Shown: positions 25,578-34,699, numbered from the stretch's first letter. The stretch: DNA of 64,000 nt from Luteimicrobium xylanilyticum (GCF_009429125.1 NZ_CP045529.1:2914001-2978000), one strand, 5' to 3'. Program-made: numbers and translations. Notes: generated by a model not told the origin, from the letters alone.

Positions 25578-26277
25578 GACTGTGATGGTGACAGGGGCGT
25601 CGAAGGGCATCGGCCTCGAGACGGTCCGACGCTTCCTCGAGAACGACCCTCAGCTCACGGCCATCGTGCTGGTCGCGCGCAAGTCACCCGAGTACGAGAA
25701 GACGCTCGAGGAGCTGGCTGCTCACAACCCGCGCGACGTGACGATCGCCCCGTACTACGTCGACCTCGCGGACCGCACCGGCGTCATCGCGCTGTGCGGG
25801 GAGGTCGCGCGTGACCACGGCAACATCGACATCCTGGTGAACAACGCGGGCTACACCAAGCCGGTGCCCCTCCAGCAGGTCGACTTCGCCGACTTCGAGC
25901 GCACCATCGCCGTGAACCTCTATGCTCCGTTCACGTTCGTCCAGGAGCTGCTCCACCAAGGAAACAAGTTCGAGCTCATCGTCAACATCGCGTCGACCGC
26001 GGGCATCAACGGCCGCTCCGGATGGCTGACGTACTCGGCCTCCAAGGCTGCAGTGATCAACATGAGCGAGGTCATGCGCGAGGAGCTCGCCATCTACGGC
26101 ACCCGGGTCGTGTGCATCTCGCCGGGTCGAACGGCCACCGCTCTGCGTCGCGTCCTCGCCCCGGACGAGGATCCGTCGACGATCATGCAGCCGGAGGACG
26201 TAGCTGCGGTCATCGAGATGCTCGCCTCACCTGTCGGGCGGTTCGTGGACTCGACGAACCTCGTCGTCCGCCGATAG
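25570..26277 (+). CDS. Short-chain dehydrogenase/reductase, probable ribulose-5-phosphate reductase
   Basis: A classical SDR of 235 residues: VTGASKGIGLE (cofactor loop), VNNAGYTKP (NNAG), IASTAGINGRSGW with the catalytic serine, and YSASKAAV (Tyr-x3-Lys). Its start is inside the preceding cytidylyltransferase gene, with GGAGGG five bases upstream, so the two are translationally coupled. Pairing of an IspD-like enzyme with an SDR is the Acs1/Bcs1 arrangement, in which the SDR reduces D-ribulose-5-phosphate to D-ribitol-5-phosphate. That specific activity is inferred from context; the SDR motifs themselves are direct observations. Confidence 0.78.
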   Translation: MSRTVMVTGASKGIGLETVRRFLENDPQLTAIVLVARKSPEYEKTLEELAAHNPRDVTIAPYYVDLADRTGVIALCGEVARDHGNIDILVNNAGYTKPVPLQQVDFADFERTIAVNLYAPFTFVQELLHQGNKFELIVNIASTAGINGRSGWLTYSASKAAVINMSEVMREELAIYGTRVVCISPGRTATALRRVLAPDEDPSTIMQPEDVAAVIEMLASPVGRFVDSTNLVVRR

Positions 26278-26331
26278 TCCCCGAAGAACGAGCCCGTCCC
26301 AGCAGTGGCCCACTGCATCACACGGAGAGAG

Positions 26332-28065
26332 ATGCACAAACAGCTTCGCAGCACAGTCCTCACCGTCCTGGCCGTCGTCGCCTTGCTCCTGGCCGCCGTC
26401 GGCGCTCCCCTGTGGGTCGCGGTGGCGCTCACACTGGTAGCGCTCGTGGGTGTCGGCCTCGCCATGCGCAAGCCCCTCCTCGCGCGTGGGACCAGCGCCC
26501 TGGGCGCGTACTCACCATCTCGTTCGATCGCCGCTGCAGCCGTGGTCGTGTGCATCGGACGAACAGATCTTGATCTCCTGTCGGCCCTCACGGCCTGCGC
26601 TGCGGTGATCGCGTTGGTGGGCATCTCGTTCGAGGCACCCGCGGGACGCCTCTGGCGGGCCGGCACCCGCACCGTTGCGAACCTCCCGGGCGCCGACCTC
26701 AGTCCTCGGTCGACCAGGCCCGGTGGCACGGTGGTCGGAACGAGCCTGACGGTCCTCGGGCTGTCCGCGGTGGGTGTGTACGTTCCCGCAGCGGGCGTCG
26801 TCGCGCTCGTCCTCGCGCTGGCCCTCGCAGCCGCGGCTGCCGTCTGGACCTTGGATGCGCTTCGTCGGCGCCCTCTCCTCCGCCCTGCGATCGCCAAGGC
26901 ACTCGAGGACTACGCTGCGCCGGTCATGGTCTACGTGACGGGGCCGAGAGGAACTGAGTACCAGGTCGGGGTGTGGCTCGACCAGCTCGCGGAACTGGAC
27001 GAGAAGGCCGTCCTGGTCGTGCGTGAGACTGCGCTGGCCAACAAGATCGCGGCGATGACGACGATCCCCGTCGTGGCTGCGCCCACGCTCGCCGACCTCG
27101 AAGCCGTCCAGGCATCGAGCTTCCGAGTGGCCCTCTACGTCAACAACGGTGCGAAGAACGGCCACAACGTCCGGTACGCCGACCTCACCCATGTCCAGCT
27201 GCTCCATGGTGACAGCGACAAGCCCTCCAGCTACAACCCGGTCACGGCCATGTTCGACAGGGTCTTCGTCGCCGGCCAGGCCGGCGTCGATCGCTACGCC
27301 TCGCACGGCGTAAGCATCGCAGCGGAGAAGTTCGTCATCGTGGGCCGGCCGCAGGTGGCCGGCATCGAGCCGGCAGCGGCGCTCCCGGAGGTACGGACCG
27401 TCCTCTACGCACCCACCTGGACCGGGTTCAACCAGGACAACAACTTCGGGTCGCTCGACCCGTACGGGCCCGAGATCGTGCGCGCGCTCCTCGGCCACAG
27501 CTGGAACGTCGTGTTCCGCCCGCACCCGTACTCGCTCAAGGATGCCCGCTCGCTCGCGGCCATCGCGGAGATCCACCGCCTCCTCGCGGCGGACTCGGCA
27601 ACATCCGGCCGCGGCCACATCTACGGGGACCGCGCGAGCGCCGACATGTCGATCGTCGAGTGCTTCAATGTCTCGGACGCGCTCGTCTCCGACGTCTCGT
27701 CGGTCCCCGCCGACTACCTCTACAGCGCCAAGCCCTTCGTCATCACGCAGGTGGACGACGGCGCACTTGAATCCTTCGCCGAGGAGTTCCCGCTCGTTCG
27801 GGCTGCCTACGTCGCGCGACTTCGCGAGGTCGGGTCCCTGGACCGCGCACTGGACGGACTCGAGCACGACGTGCTGCGCGAGCAGAGAGACCTCACGCGC
27901 ATCTACTACCTCGGCGACATCCCGCGCGAGACCTACGCCGAGACGTTCCGCACTGCCGTCACCGACCTCGTGCGGGCCACGCCGGCGTCGCGTAGCCGCC
28001 ACGCTTCCGGCGGACCGGACACCGAGTCCCCCGGTGAGGCCGACATCGAGTCCGACGACGAGTGA
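26332..28065 (+). CDS. Membrane-embedded CDP-glycerol glycerophosphotransferase family protein
   Basis: The 577-residue protein differs from its paralogues by having an integral-membrane N-terminus: hydrophobic stretches at about 7-25, 27-45, 65-105 and 135-175. The catalytic domain follows from about 195 (VYVTGPRGTEYQ), with YVNNGAKNGHNVRYADLTHV, LLHGDSDKPSSYNP, VGRPQVAG, LYAPTWTGFNQDNN, FRPHPYS and SDVSSVPADYLY. The membrane part could hold the lipid-linked acceptor, whereas other members rely on basic amphipathic ends. The ATG at 26332 follows GGAGAGAG directly; the frame extends nine codons further upstream without better support. The acidic tail (ESPGEADIESDDE) is unusual. The stop lies three bases from the convergent TagE-like stop. 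Confidence 0.8.
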   Translation: MHKQLRSTVLTVLAVVALLLAAVGAPLWVAVALTLVALVGVGLAMRKPLLARGTSALGAYSPSRSIAAAAVVVCIGRTDLDLLSALTACAAVIALVGISFEAPAGRLWRAGTRTVANLPGADLSPRSTRPGGTVVGTSLTVLGLSAVGVYVPAAGVVALVLALALAAAAAVWTLDALRRRPLLRPAIAKALEDYAAPVMVYVTGPRGTEYQVGVWLDQLAELDEKAVLVVRETALANKIAAMTTIPVVAAPTLADLEAVQASSFRVALYVNNGAKNGHNVRYADLTHVQLLHGDSDKPSSYNPVTAMFDRVFVAGQAGVDRYASHGVSIAAEKFVIVGRPQVAGIEPAAALPEVRTVLYAPTWTGFNQDNNFGSLDPYGPEIVRALLGHSWNVVFRPHPYSLKDARSLAAIAEIHRLLAADSATSGRGHIYGDRASADMSIVECFNVSDALVSDVSSVPADYLYSAKPFVITQVDDGALESFAEEFPLVRAAYVARLREVGSLDRALDGLEHDVLREQRDLTRIYYLGDIPRETYAETFRTAVTDLVRATPASRSRHASGGPDTESPGEADIESDDE

Positions 28066-28068
28066 ACG

Positions 28069-29670
28069 CTACGCGCGGTTCGCAGGCCGCGACACTGGCC
28101 CGGAAACGGCCCCATCCGCCGACGAACCCTCGCCGGAGACCGCGTCCATGACCTGCGTCCAGCGGGCGAGCACCTGTTCACGCCCATAGCGAGCACGAAC
28201 CTTCTCCTGTGCGGCGCGGCCCATGCGCACCGCACCTTCGGGGTCTCGGAGCAACGCCACCACTGCCCGGGCCAACGATTCCCGGTCGCCGCGCGGCACA
28301 AGTCGTCCGTCGACCCCGTCCTCGATGAGGGCTGCAGGCCCGTACAGGCAGTCGTAGGCCACGACCGGCGTCCCTGCGGCCGCCGACTCGAGGATCGACA
28401 AGGGCATAGCCTCCCAGTCGGACGTCGAGACCGTGCAGACGCTCCGCTTCATGACCGCCAGCGGTTCGGACGTCCTGCCCATGAGCATCACCGAAGCCCC
28501 GAGTCCGAGCTCCGCGACCAGGGCGGCGAGGCCGTCGGCGGAGGGCCCACGTCCGTAGATCTCCAGCCGTGCGTCGGGAATCTCCGCCCGGACGAGGCTG
28601 AACGCCCGCACTGCCTCGTGCAACGCCTTCTGCGGGGCCAGCCGACTCACCACCGAGACCAGGCGCGGGTCCTTGGCGTCGACCGACGGTGTGCTGTCGA
28701 CGCGTGCGGTCATGTTCGGCACCACGTGCACGCGATCCGCTCCAGCCCCGAGGTCGACGACGTCACGCCGCTGCGCCTCCGTCAGCACGACGAGTCCGTC
28801 CAGACGGTCAAGAAGGTCGAAGACGGCAAGATGGTCGTGCCGCAGCGGACTGCCCACCGAGAACGGCTCCGCGAACTGGTTGTTGTGGAGCATTCCCAGC
28901 ACGGTCTCGTCGCGTCCGCGACGCGCACGTGCGACCTTCGGGATCGTGGTAGGTGTCTCTGCAAGGACGACCGGCGCCTCGAACTCGTCGAGCACGCCGC
29001 GCAGCCAACTGATGTGCCACTGAGGCAGTCCGGCGAACTTCTCGGTCCTAGGTCCGGCCTCGCCCGGGAGCGAGACGGCTACGCCCCGCCCCGCGCCGGT
29101 CTTGGGATGCGCCAGGCGCTGCGCGTACAGGTGGCCACCGGGGGCGAAGAACAGTTCTCGCGTCTTGTGCCCGGCGGAGCTCACCTCGTTGGCGCGGACG
29201 ACTCGGCCGTCGCCGTCGAACCGCTCGTGCGCCACTCCCACACGATCGCGATTCCGAGCAAGCGTGGACAGCGTGCCGTCTTCCCGAATGCGGGCGAAGG
29301 CGACGTAACCACCGTAAGGGTCAAACCATCGCTCATAGCACGAGGTGTGGTCCTCACCTCGCTCGACGAGCAGTCCGGGCGATCGGCGCAGCGCGTGGGC
29401 GCCGGTCGGGTCCGGCACCTCGGGCTGCCCCCGCCAACGCTCCTCGTGGTCGAGATGCACATTCCTGACGCCTACGCCGGCCCCTAGTCGTCCGGACTCG
29501 CGCAGTGCGTCGAGCCGAGGCAGGTCGGGGTCTGCCGTCAGCGTCAGGATCGTGGTCGCGTGACCGGCCTCACTGAACATCGCCGCCTGGTCGAGCACGG
29601 CGTTCGAAACGCCGCCGTACCCGAGCTGGTGCACGACGATGAGGACCGGGCGTCTTCCGGCCGCACTCAC
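28069..29670 (-). CDS. TagE-like family 4 glycosyltransferase
   Basis: The 533-residue enzyme is the second TagE-type glycosyltransferase here. The N-terminal half has LIVVHQLGYGGVSNAVLDQA and the TagE beta extension; the nucleotide-sugar half has SVVSRLAPQKALHEAVRAF, IYGRGPSADGL, the catalytic-region STSDWEAMPLSILESAAAGT and LYGPAALIEDG. It lacks the extra C-terminal beta domain of the gene at 1527-3416. Its GTG start overlaps the stop of the upstream gene (GTGA), which encodes what looks like an isolated TagE N-terminal half. Likely role: adding a sugar from a UDP donor to repeating units of the teichoic acid in the cytoplasm. Confidence 0.82.
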   Translation of the reverse strand: MSAAGRRPVLIVVHQLGYGGVSNAVLDQAAMFSEAGHATTILTLTADPDLPRLDALRESGRLGAGVGVRNVHLDHEERWRGQPEVPDPTGAHALRRSPGLLVERGEDHTSCYERWFDPYGGYVAFARIREDGTLSTLARNRDRVGVAHERFDGDGRVVRANEVSSAGHKTRELFFAPGGHLYAQRLAHPKTGAGRGVAVSLPGEAGPRTEKFAGLPQWHISWLRGVLDEFEAPVVLAETPTTIPKVARARRGRDETVLGMLHNNQFAEPFSVGSPLRHDHLAVFDLLDRLDGLVVLTEAQRRDVVDLGAGADRVHVVPNMTARVDSTPSVDAKDPRLVSVVSRLAPQKALHEAVRAFSLVRAEIPDARLEIYGRGPSADGLAALVAELGLGASVMLMGRTSEPLAVMKRSVCTVSTSDWEAMPLSILESAAAGTPVVAYDCLYGPAALIEDGVDGRLVPRGDRESLARAVVALLRDPEGAVRMGRAAQEKVRARYGREQVLARWTQVMDAVSGEGSSADGAVSGPVSRPANRA

Positions 29671-30497
29671 GACGCCGACCCTTCTTCCCCGCGCGACACC
29701 GCGGTTACGGCTTCTGTGGCGCTCGAACCGTCGAGCAGGCTCGTCCGGAGAGCGCCGCGAAAGGCAACGCCCCGGACCAGCTCAGCGGCCCAGTCCGAGG
29801 TCGTGAGGATCACGCCGCCGACACCCCGGGCGCGCTCCGACAGACAGCGCATCTCCCATTCCTGGAGGTTCCGCAGACGACGCACCGTGGCCGACTCGTG
29901 GTCGAACACGCGGACGGTGCCGTGCTCGGACCCCGCCCGGCCGGCCCACTCGACGAGGTACGCGCGACCGTCACGCTGAAGATAGTCGTGCTGGTAAGCC
30001 CATCCGTCACCGTCGATCCGCGTCCGTCGGGCGATCGCACCGTCCGACCAGTGCACGACCTGCTCCGATGCAGGGCGTCGGCGCTCCTCCACGACCCGAG
30101 AGCTGAGCACGGGAGACAGAGGGACGAGGGGCCGAGGGCTGACCGCCGTCGACGACATCCAGGCCACGCCGGCCTCATCAACGTCTTCCGTCGCTCGAGC
30201 GCTGTGTCTCCACCGCAGCAGCGTCGCGAGACGCGACGGAGCACGCTCCGTCCTCTGCGCACCCGCTGCGGACCGCTCGTGGTAGGGGTTGACCACCCGT
30301 ACCGCAGGCGTGATCTCGCCTCGATTGCGCTGATCCCGGACCGCGTCGGTGATCGCCGGGTCGAAGCCGGCGACGAAGATCTCCACCCGATGCCCGGCGC
30401 GCGCCAGCTCGCCCGCCGCGCGAAGCGCACAGGAACTGCCGTCGCCTACGACCCCGGTTACCGGAATGAGCACCTCACGTGCTCCTGGCGTTGCCAT
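29667..30497 (-). CDS. Isolated TagE/GtfA-like N-terminal domain protein
   Basis: The 276-residue product has a GT-B-like first beta-alpha unit (LIPVTGVVGDGSSCALRAAG, then ELARAGHRVEIFVAGFDP) and then the beta-extension type sequence typical of TagE (WSDGAIARRTRIDGDGWAYQ, HDYLQRDGRAYLVEWAG, VRVFDHESATVRRL). It ends after an LTTSDWAAELV segment, before any nucleotide-sugar domain with an EX7E motif would begin. Thus it appears to be half a glycosyltransferase. It overlaps the full TagE gene by four bases. It could be a non-catalytic partner, as GtfB is for GtfA in accessory Sec systems, or a decaying gene; the clean overlap argues for expression. I recognise it only by resemblance. Confidence 0.6.
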   Translation of the reverse strand: MATPGAREVLIPVTGVVGDGSSCALRAAGELARAGHRVEIFVAGFDPAITDAVRDQRNRGEITPAVRVVNPYHERSAAGAQRTERAPSRLATLLRWRHSARATEDVDEAGVAWMSSTAVSPRPLVPLSPVLSSRVVEERRRPASEQVVHWSDGAIARRTRIDGDGWAYQHDYLQRDGRAYLVEWAGRAGSEHGTVRVFDHESATVRRLRNLQEWEMRCLSERARGVGGVILTTSDWAAELVRGVAFRGALRTSLLDGSSATEAVTAVSRGEEGSAS

Positions 30498-30583
30498 AGC
30501 GATCCGATCGGTCGACGGCTGTCGTGTCTCGCCAGCGTATCCGCCCTACGAGGCTGCACGGCGGCGCACCGCCCCCCCGGACG

Positions 30584-31579
30584 TCAGTCACGAACGAGGT
30601 GGAGTCGGGTACGAAGCTCCCGGCGGAGACCCCGGTCCTGCGCCAGGAAGTCCTCCACCGCGTCACGGCACCCTGACCACGAGAAGTAGTCGTCGACGAC
30701 GAGGCGTCCGCCTCGCACGAGGCGCGGCGCGAGCCGCTCGAGACACGTCTTCGTGGACTCGTACCAGTCCCCGTCGAGGTGGGCCAGTGCGACGGGGGTG
30801 TCGCCTGCGATCGTGTCCTGAAACAACCCCTTGACGAGGCTAATCGAGTTCGCCTCCAGCTCGTAGCCGAGCCGGACGAACGAGTCCACGACCTCGCCGT
30901 AGAGATCGTTGCGGTAGCCGTAGTAAAGCTCACCGCCCGGGCCGTGCGCCCTGCCGCCGACGATCGTTTCGTATCGCTCATGGACATCGCCACCGTCACG
31001 GTCCGATGGCGCGGGGATGATGCCGAAGACGTCGTACACCACCATCGGGCGCTCCGGCGCCTTTGCACTCGCGAGGACGATGGCTGAGCCCCCGCGCGCG
31101 GTCCCGCACTCGACGACGGCGCCCTCCAACCCGCGAAGCTCGGTCTCCATCATGACGTGAGCGAGATCGGCGAGCGCCGCTGGTTGCAGGAACGTCAGGT
31201 GCTCAGCGCGGGCTCGCGTCACCGTGTCCGCGACGGACTCGGGGAGGGTCGCCACGGCGGTCTCGTTCTCGAGCCGGTGGATCCGACGGCGGAGCCGCGT
31301 GCTCGTCTCACGCTCCTTGTTGAGCTGGCCGCGGATCTCCTGGCCCTCCTGCAGCTTCTCGCGCAGCCGGACGTTCTGCCTGCTCAGGCGAACGTTCTCC
31401 CGGCGAGCCTCCGCGAGATCGCGCTCGACGAGCGTCGTCTGGCGTGTCGTGGGCCAGGCGCGTGCGATCCTGTCGACGACATGTATCACGCGACCGCGTA
31501 CGGATCCGGTCGCACGGCGGCTCTGCTCCGGTCGAGCCGGCTCACGTGGGGCATCTGCCATGTCCTCATGAAACACCAT
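30584..31579 (-). CDS. TylF/MycF-like class I methyltransferase with N-terminal coiled coil
   Basis: Residues about 120-330 match the macrocin O-methyltransferase (TylF) family, SAM-dependent enzymes that O-methylate sugars: VVECGTARGGSAIVLASAKA (SAM loop), VVYDVFGIIPAPSDRDGGD, LAHLDGDWYESTKTCLERL with the metal-binding acids, and GGRLVVDDYFSWSGCRDAV. Residues about 45-110 are strongly charged and helical (RRENVRLSRQNVRLREKLQE), a likely coiled coil for oligomerisation. I place the start at 31579, where GAGGG lies six bases upstream, overlapping the upstream gene by 14 bases; the ATG at 31561 is an alternative. It would methylate a polymer sugar, which caps chains in some polysaccharides; that is inference. 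Confidence 0.78.
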   Translation of the reverse strand: MVFHEDMADAPREPARPEQSRRATGSVRGRVIHVVDRIARAWPTTRQTTLVERDLAEARRENVRLSRQNVRLREKLQEGQEIRGQLNKERETSTRLRRRIHRLENETAVATLPESVADTVTRARAEHLTFLQPAALADLAHVMMETELRGLEGAVVECGTARGGSAIVLASAKAPERPMVVYDVFGIIPAPSDRDGGDVHERYETIVGGRAHGPGGELYYGYRNDLYGEVVDSFVRLGYELEANSISLVKGLFQDTIAGDTPVALAHLDGDWYESTKTCLERLAPRLVRGGRLVVDDYFSWSGCRDAVEDFLAQDRGLRRELRTRLHLVRD

Positions 31580-32828
31580 GAGAGGCCCTCGCGTGGGCCT
31601 CGATGGCCGCGTCGCACGCCTCCAGGAACGTCTGGGCCGCAACGCCTGGTCGCAGGTCCCCGAGGTAGTACTCGGCGAGACGGCGGCGGGCCGGACCGTG
31701 CGGATCCGCCTCCAGCTCCCGCAGCACGAGCGTCGCCACGTCCCTGACCGACGTGGCGTCGATCCGGGGCGTCTCCTCGAGCAGCGGTGTGGAAGCCGTG
31801 ACGACCTCCCGACTAGACGGAGTCGTGACGACGAGCGGACGGTCGGTCACGAGCCAGTCCATGGCGACGGCCGAGACGTCGCAGACCAGAAGATCTGCCT
31901 CGGCCATGTCGGCCATGATGTCGCCCGACACGGACACCCTGTGACCTGCAGCGGGTTCCGCCTCCTGGGCTGTCTGAATCCTGTGCCGGATCGCGGCGTC
32001 CGCGGCTCCGTAAGAGGCCAGACGAACCCCCGTCAGCGGGTGAGGACGGTAGACGACGCGCAGGCTGGGCTCCGCGAGCAGACCGGAGACGATCGACTCT
32101 CCGAGACCGTCGACGCTCCCGTATGCGGCCGAGGGTTGGGCCCCTTCCCATGTCGGCGCGTAGAGCACCGTACGGCGCGCCCCCGCCGAAGGCGGCCGAC
32201 CGCCCGCCAGCAGCGTCAGCGCCTCGTCGAGCTGCGGACGACCCACGACCACGCACCGCTGCTCCGCGTCGAACAGAGGCAGGTATCGCGCCATCCGGTC
32301 GACCGCTGCCCGGCCTGCGACGAACGAGAAGTCGTACGCTTTCGCCTGGTTCGACACCGAGACCACCTTGTCGCTGTCCCCATGGAGCAGCGACACGTGC
32401 ACGACTGATGCGAACCGAAGCATCGAGAAGTTTTCCGGGTTGTGGTTGACGTAGAGGACCAGGCGCACCGCGCTCCGCGAAAGCAGCCCGTCGAGAGTCG
32501 CATAGCGCGCAACGGTGACGACCTCGAAGGTCGTCTCCGCGCGGATCGCCGCCGCGGTGCGTGAGTCGGCGGTGACGACGACGATCCGACGCCGGGCGTC
32601 GAGCGCTTCGAGCGTGCCGTACCACTGGCGGAGCTGATACAGGCCGTCCTCGGTGTCGGCGAAGTAGACGATCACCTCGGCGTCCAGACGCTGCGACGCG
32701 AGCCTTGCGTCATCGCCGTGCCCGTCGGGAACTCCACCGGGCAGCAGGCCCATCCTCCGGATCAGCGCACCGCCTACGGCCCGGGCTCGCCGCTTGAGAC
32801 TTGCCCCACGGGCAGCGCTCGGTGTCAT
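31566..32828 (-). CDS. CDP-glycerol glycerophosphotransferase family protein
   Basis: Third member of the HG(D/E)SDK subfamily, with 420 residues. It shows LYVNHNPENFSMLRF, SLLHGDSDKVVSVSNQAKAY, VVGRPQLDEA, LYAPTWEGAQPS, VYRPHPLTGVR and CDVSAVAMDWLVTDRP. The N-terminus is basic (LKRRARAVGGALIRRM). It is more similar to the protein encoded at 11866-13170 than to other members: the APTWEGAQPS and RPHPLTG blocks agree. AGGA stands about five bases before the ATG at 32828. The downstream methyltransferase start overlaps its stop, so they are probably one operon running to 28069. Confidence 0.83.
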   Translation of the reverse strand: MTPSAARGASLKRRARAVGGALIRRMGLLPGGVPDGHGDDARLASQRLDAEVIVYFADTEDGLYQLRQWYGTLEALDARRRIVVVTADSRTAAAIRAETTFEVVTVARYATLDGLLSRSAVRLVLYVNHNPENFSMLRFASVVHVSLLHGDSDKVVSVSNQAKAYDFSFVAGRAAVDRMARYLPLFDAEQRCVVVGRPQLDEALTLLAGGRPPSAGARRTVLYAPTWEGAQPSAAYGSVDGLGESIVSGLLAEPSLRVVYRPHPLTGVRLASYGAADAAIRHRIQTAQEAEPAAGHRVSVSGDIMADMAEADLLVCDVSAVAMDWLVTDRPLVVTTPSSREVVTASTPLLEETPRIDATSVRDVATLVLRELEADPHGPARRRLAEYYLGDLRPGVAAQTFLEACDAAIEAHARASHGVS

Positions 32829-32918
32829 GTCCGTCCTGTTCTCGCCGTCGCGACGGGCTGCACCCGGCGCGCAGCTTCACAGCACAGCACGTCGAGGCGT
32901 CGTGGTCGAGCGCCCAGT

Positions 32919-34691
32919 CTAGTGGCGTGGCGACGAGGCGAACCGCTCCTGCCAGGCGGCGAGCGACGATGCCACCGGAAGTGCCGATCCGTAGGATCGT
33001 CGCAGCCCGTGCCAACGCAGCATGGCCCGCCCGTGCAGCACGAATGCTCGCACGAGCGCGCGGCGCGCGCGGCGCGGGTCACGCAGGAGCGGTGCCGTGC
33101 CGTCGGCGAACACGACCGCGTCGCTTCCGAGTCCATCGACCCATCCGAACTCGCTCGGCGACGCCAGGTCGGCGACTCGCGGGCCCGGGGTGTCGGCCGG
33201 CCGGAAGAGGCCTGCAACCGCTCGTACCGCCGCTCGGGGACGCCCGAGCGGCGGGGTCCCTGTCGATCCTGCGACCCCTCCCGGCGCGGGTACAGGGGGG
33301 GACGGCATCGCATCGATGAGCGCTTGCGCGCGAGGCCGGACGAGGGTCAGATCTGCCGCCAACCAGCCGGGCCCACTCACGAACTCCCTCAGGGCTGCGT
33401 TCCACAGCTCCGCGGTCGCGTACTGCAGGCTCAGCACATGCTTGACCTGGTGGAGAAGGGAATCGACGAGTACGCCTGGACCCGCGTGATAGGCCGCCGC
33501 GGTCGCGAGCCTGTTGCGGTGCATCGGCCACGACGACCACGACGCGCTCGTCCCCTTCGACGCCCAGCTCATGGACCAGACCGCACATCCCGGCACGTTG
33601 CGTGTCTCGAAGCCTGCCTGGCCTGCTCGAAGACCGTACTCGGCATCGTCCCACTTGAGGAAGTACGGAGCGACCAGTCCGAGGCGCCCAGCCGCGCCGG
33701 CAGGGACGAGGCAGCCCCACCATCCGGCGTACTCGGCGCGGTCGTCAGGGCGCGTGAACCTCCAGGTGTCCGGGCTCCCAGCACTGACATCGGTCGTGCC
33801 GCGCTCGTCCACGCCGTCCGTCGGCCCCCAGCGGAACGTCCTGGGCTCAACGCCCTCCGCGAGCGCCTGCAGGCGCGTGGGGGCGTCCACGTCGAGCAGG
33901 TTCGTCCCGAAGAACGTGTGGGGCGCGAGCGCGGCCAGCGCTGCGAGCCTGCGGAGGGTCTCGGGCTGAGCGCGAGCGTCGTCGTCGTGCAGGAAGACCG
34001 GGTCCTCCGGCCAGCGCCGGTTCGCCTCGTGGAGGCCGCGCGCGTAGCCGCCCGAACCACCGAGGTTTGGCTGCTCGACGAGGAGGACCCGCTCCCCCGC
34101 GGCCGCGAGCGCCTCCGTCGCGCCAGGATGCGCAGCCAGCGTCCCGCCCTGGTCGATCAGCACCACGCGCGCGACTGCGTCCTCGAGCTCTGGGGCGGTC
34201 AGGCGCGCCAGTTGCGCGAGCGCCTCGCTCTCGGCGCGAAACGTAGGGACGACAACAGTCATGGACCTCGGGCGGCCGTCAAGATGTACGTCTCGTGTCG
34301 ACCACTCGGCAGACGTCAGCCGGCCCTGCCCGCTTGCGGGCGCCTTCAGCGTCAGCCAGCACCAGTCCGCGTCCGCGGTCGTGACGTCCAGGACGAAGGG
34401 CCGGCCGTGGCGCAGCTCAACGGTTGCGAGCACCCGAGACGTGCCGTCTTGGGACGCGCTCACGACGAGCATGCCCACGCCGGTCACCGCCAGACGAACT
34501 TGCGAAACCCCGAGCCTCGACCACCACCCCACAGGCGCGGCGTTGGACCACGTGCCGAGATCCACAGCGCCCCGAGCCGGGACCGTGAGCGCCCCGTCCG
34601 AGCCGACAGAGCCGTCACCTCGCCAGCACAGCGGGCGAACGGAGTCGTCGATCGACAGAGCAAGCCTCTGGAGGGTCAGCGGAGAAGGCAC
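32919..34691 (-). CDS. GlfT2-like galactofuranosyltransferase (GT2)
   Basis: The enzyme would add galactofuranose from UDP-Galf to a wall polymer. An N-terminal beta-sandwich (residues about 10-155) precedes the GT-A domain: VVVPTFRAESEAL, FLHDDDARAQPE (the DDD metal motif), PYFLKWDDAEYGLRAGQAGF (the WDDAEYGLR catalytic block characteristic of GlfT2), and RNRLATAAAY. A long C-terminal helical part follows, ending with AAWQERF. The longest frame reaches 35003, but it overlaps the upstream gene in an unnatural composition, so I choose the GTG at 34691, eight bases after that gene's stop. UDP-galactopyranose mutase is encoded at 43362-44537, which supplies the donor. Bifunctional linkage use, as in mycobacterial GlfT2, is possible but not demonstrable here. 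Confidence 0.83.
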   Translation of the reverse strand: MPSPLTLQRLALSIDDSVRPLCWRGDGSVGSDGALTVPARGAVDLGTWSNAAPVGWWSRLGVSQVRLAVTGVGMLVVSASQDGTSRVLATVELRHGRPFVLDVTTADADWCWLTLKAPASGQGRLTSAEWSTRDVHLDGRPRSMTVVVPTFRAESEALAQLARLTAPELEDAVARVVLIDQGGTLAAHPGATEALAAAGERVLLVEQPNLGGSGGYARGLHEANRRWPEDPVFLHDDDARAQPETLRRLAALAALAPHTFFGTNLLDVDAPTRLQALAEGVEPRTFRWGPTDGVDERGTTDVSAGSPDTWRFTRPDDRAEYAGWWGCLVPAGAAGRLGLVAPYFLKWDDAEYGLRAGQAGFETRNVPGCAVWSMSWASKGTSASWSSWPMHRNRLATAAAYHAGPGVLVDSLLHQVKHVLSLQYATAELWNAALREFVSGPGWLAADLTLVRPRAQALIDAMPSPPVPAPGGVAGSTGTPPLGRPRAAVRAVAGLFRPADTPGPRVADLASPSEFGWVDGLGSDAVVFADGTAPLLRDPRRARRALVRAFVLHGRAMLRWHGLRRSYGSALPVASSLAAWQERFASSPRH

Positions 34692-34699
34692 TGGACGAT

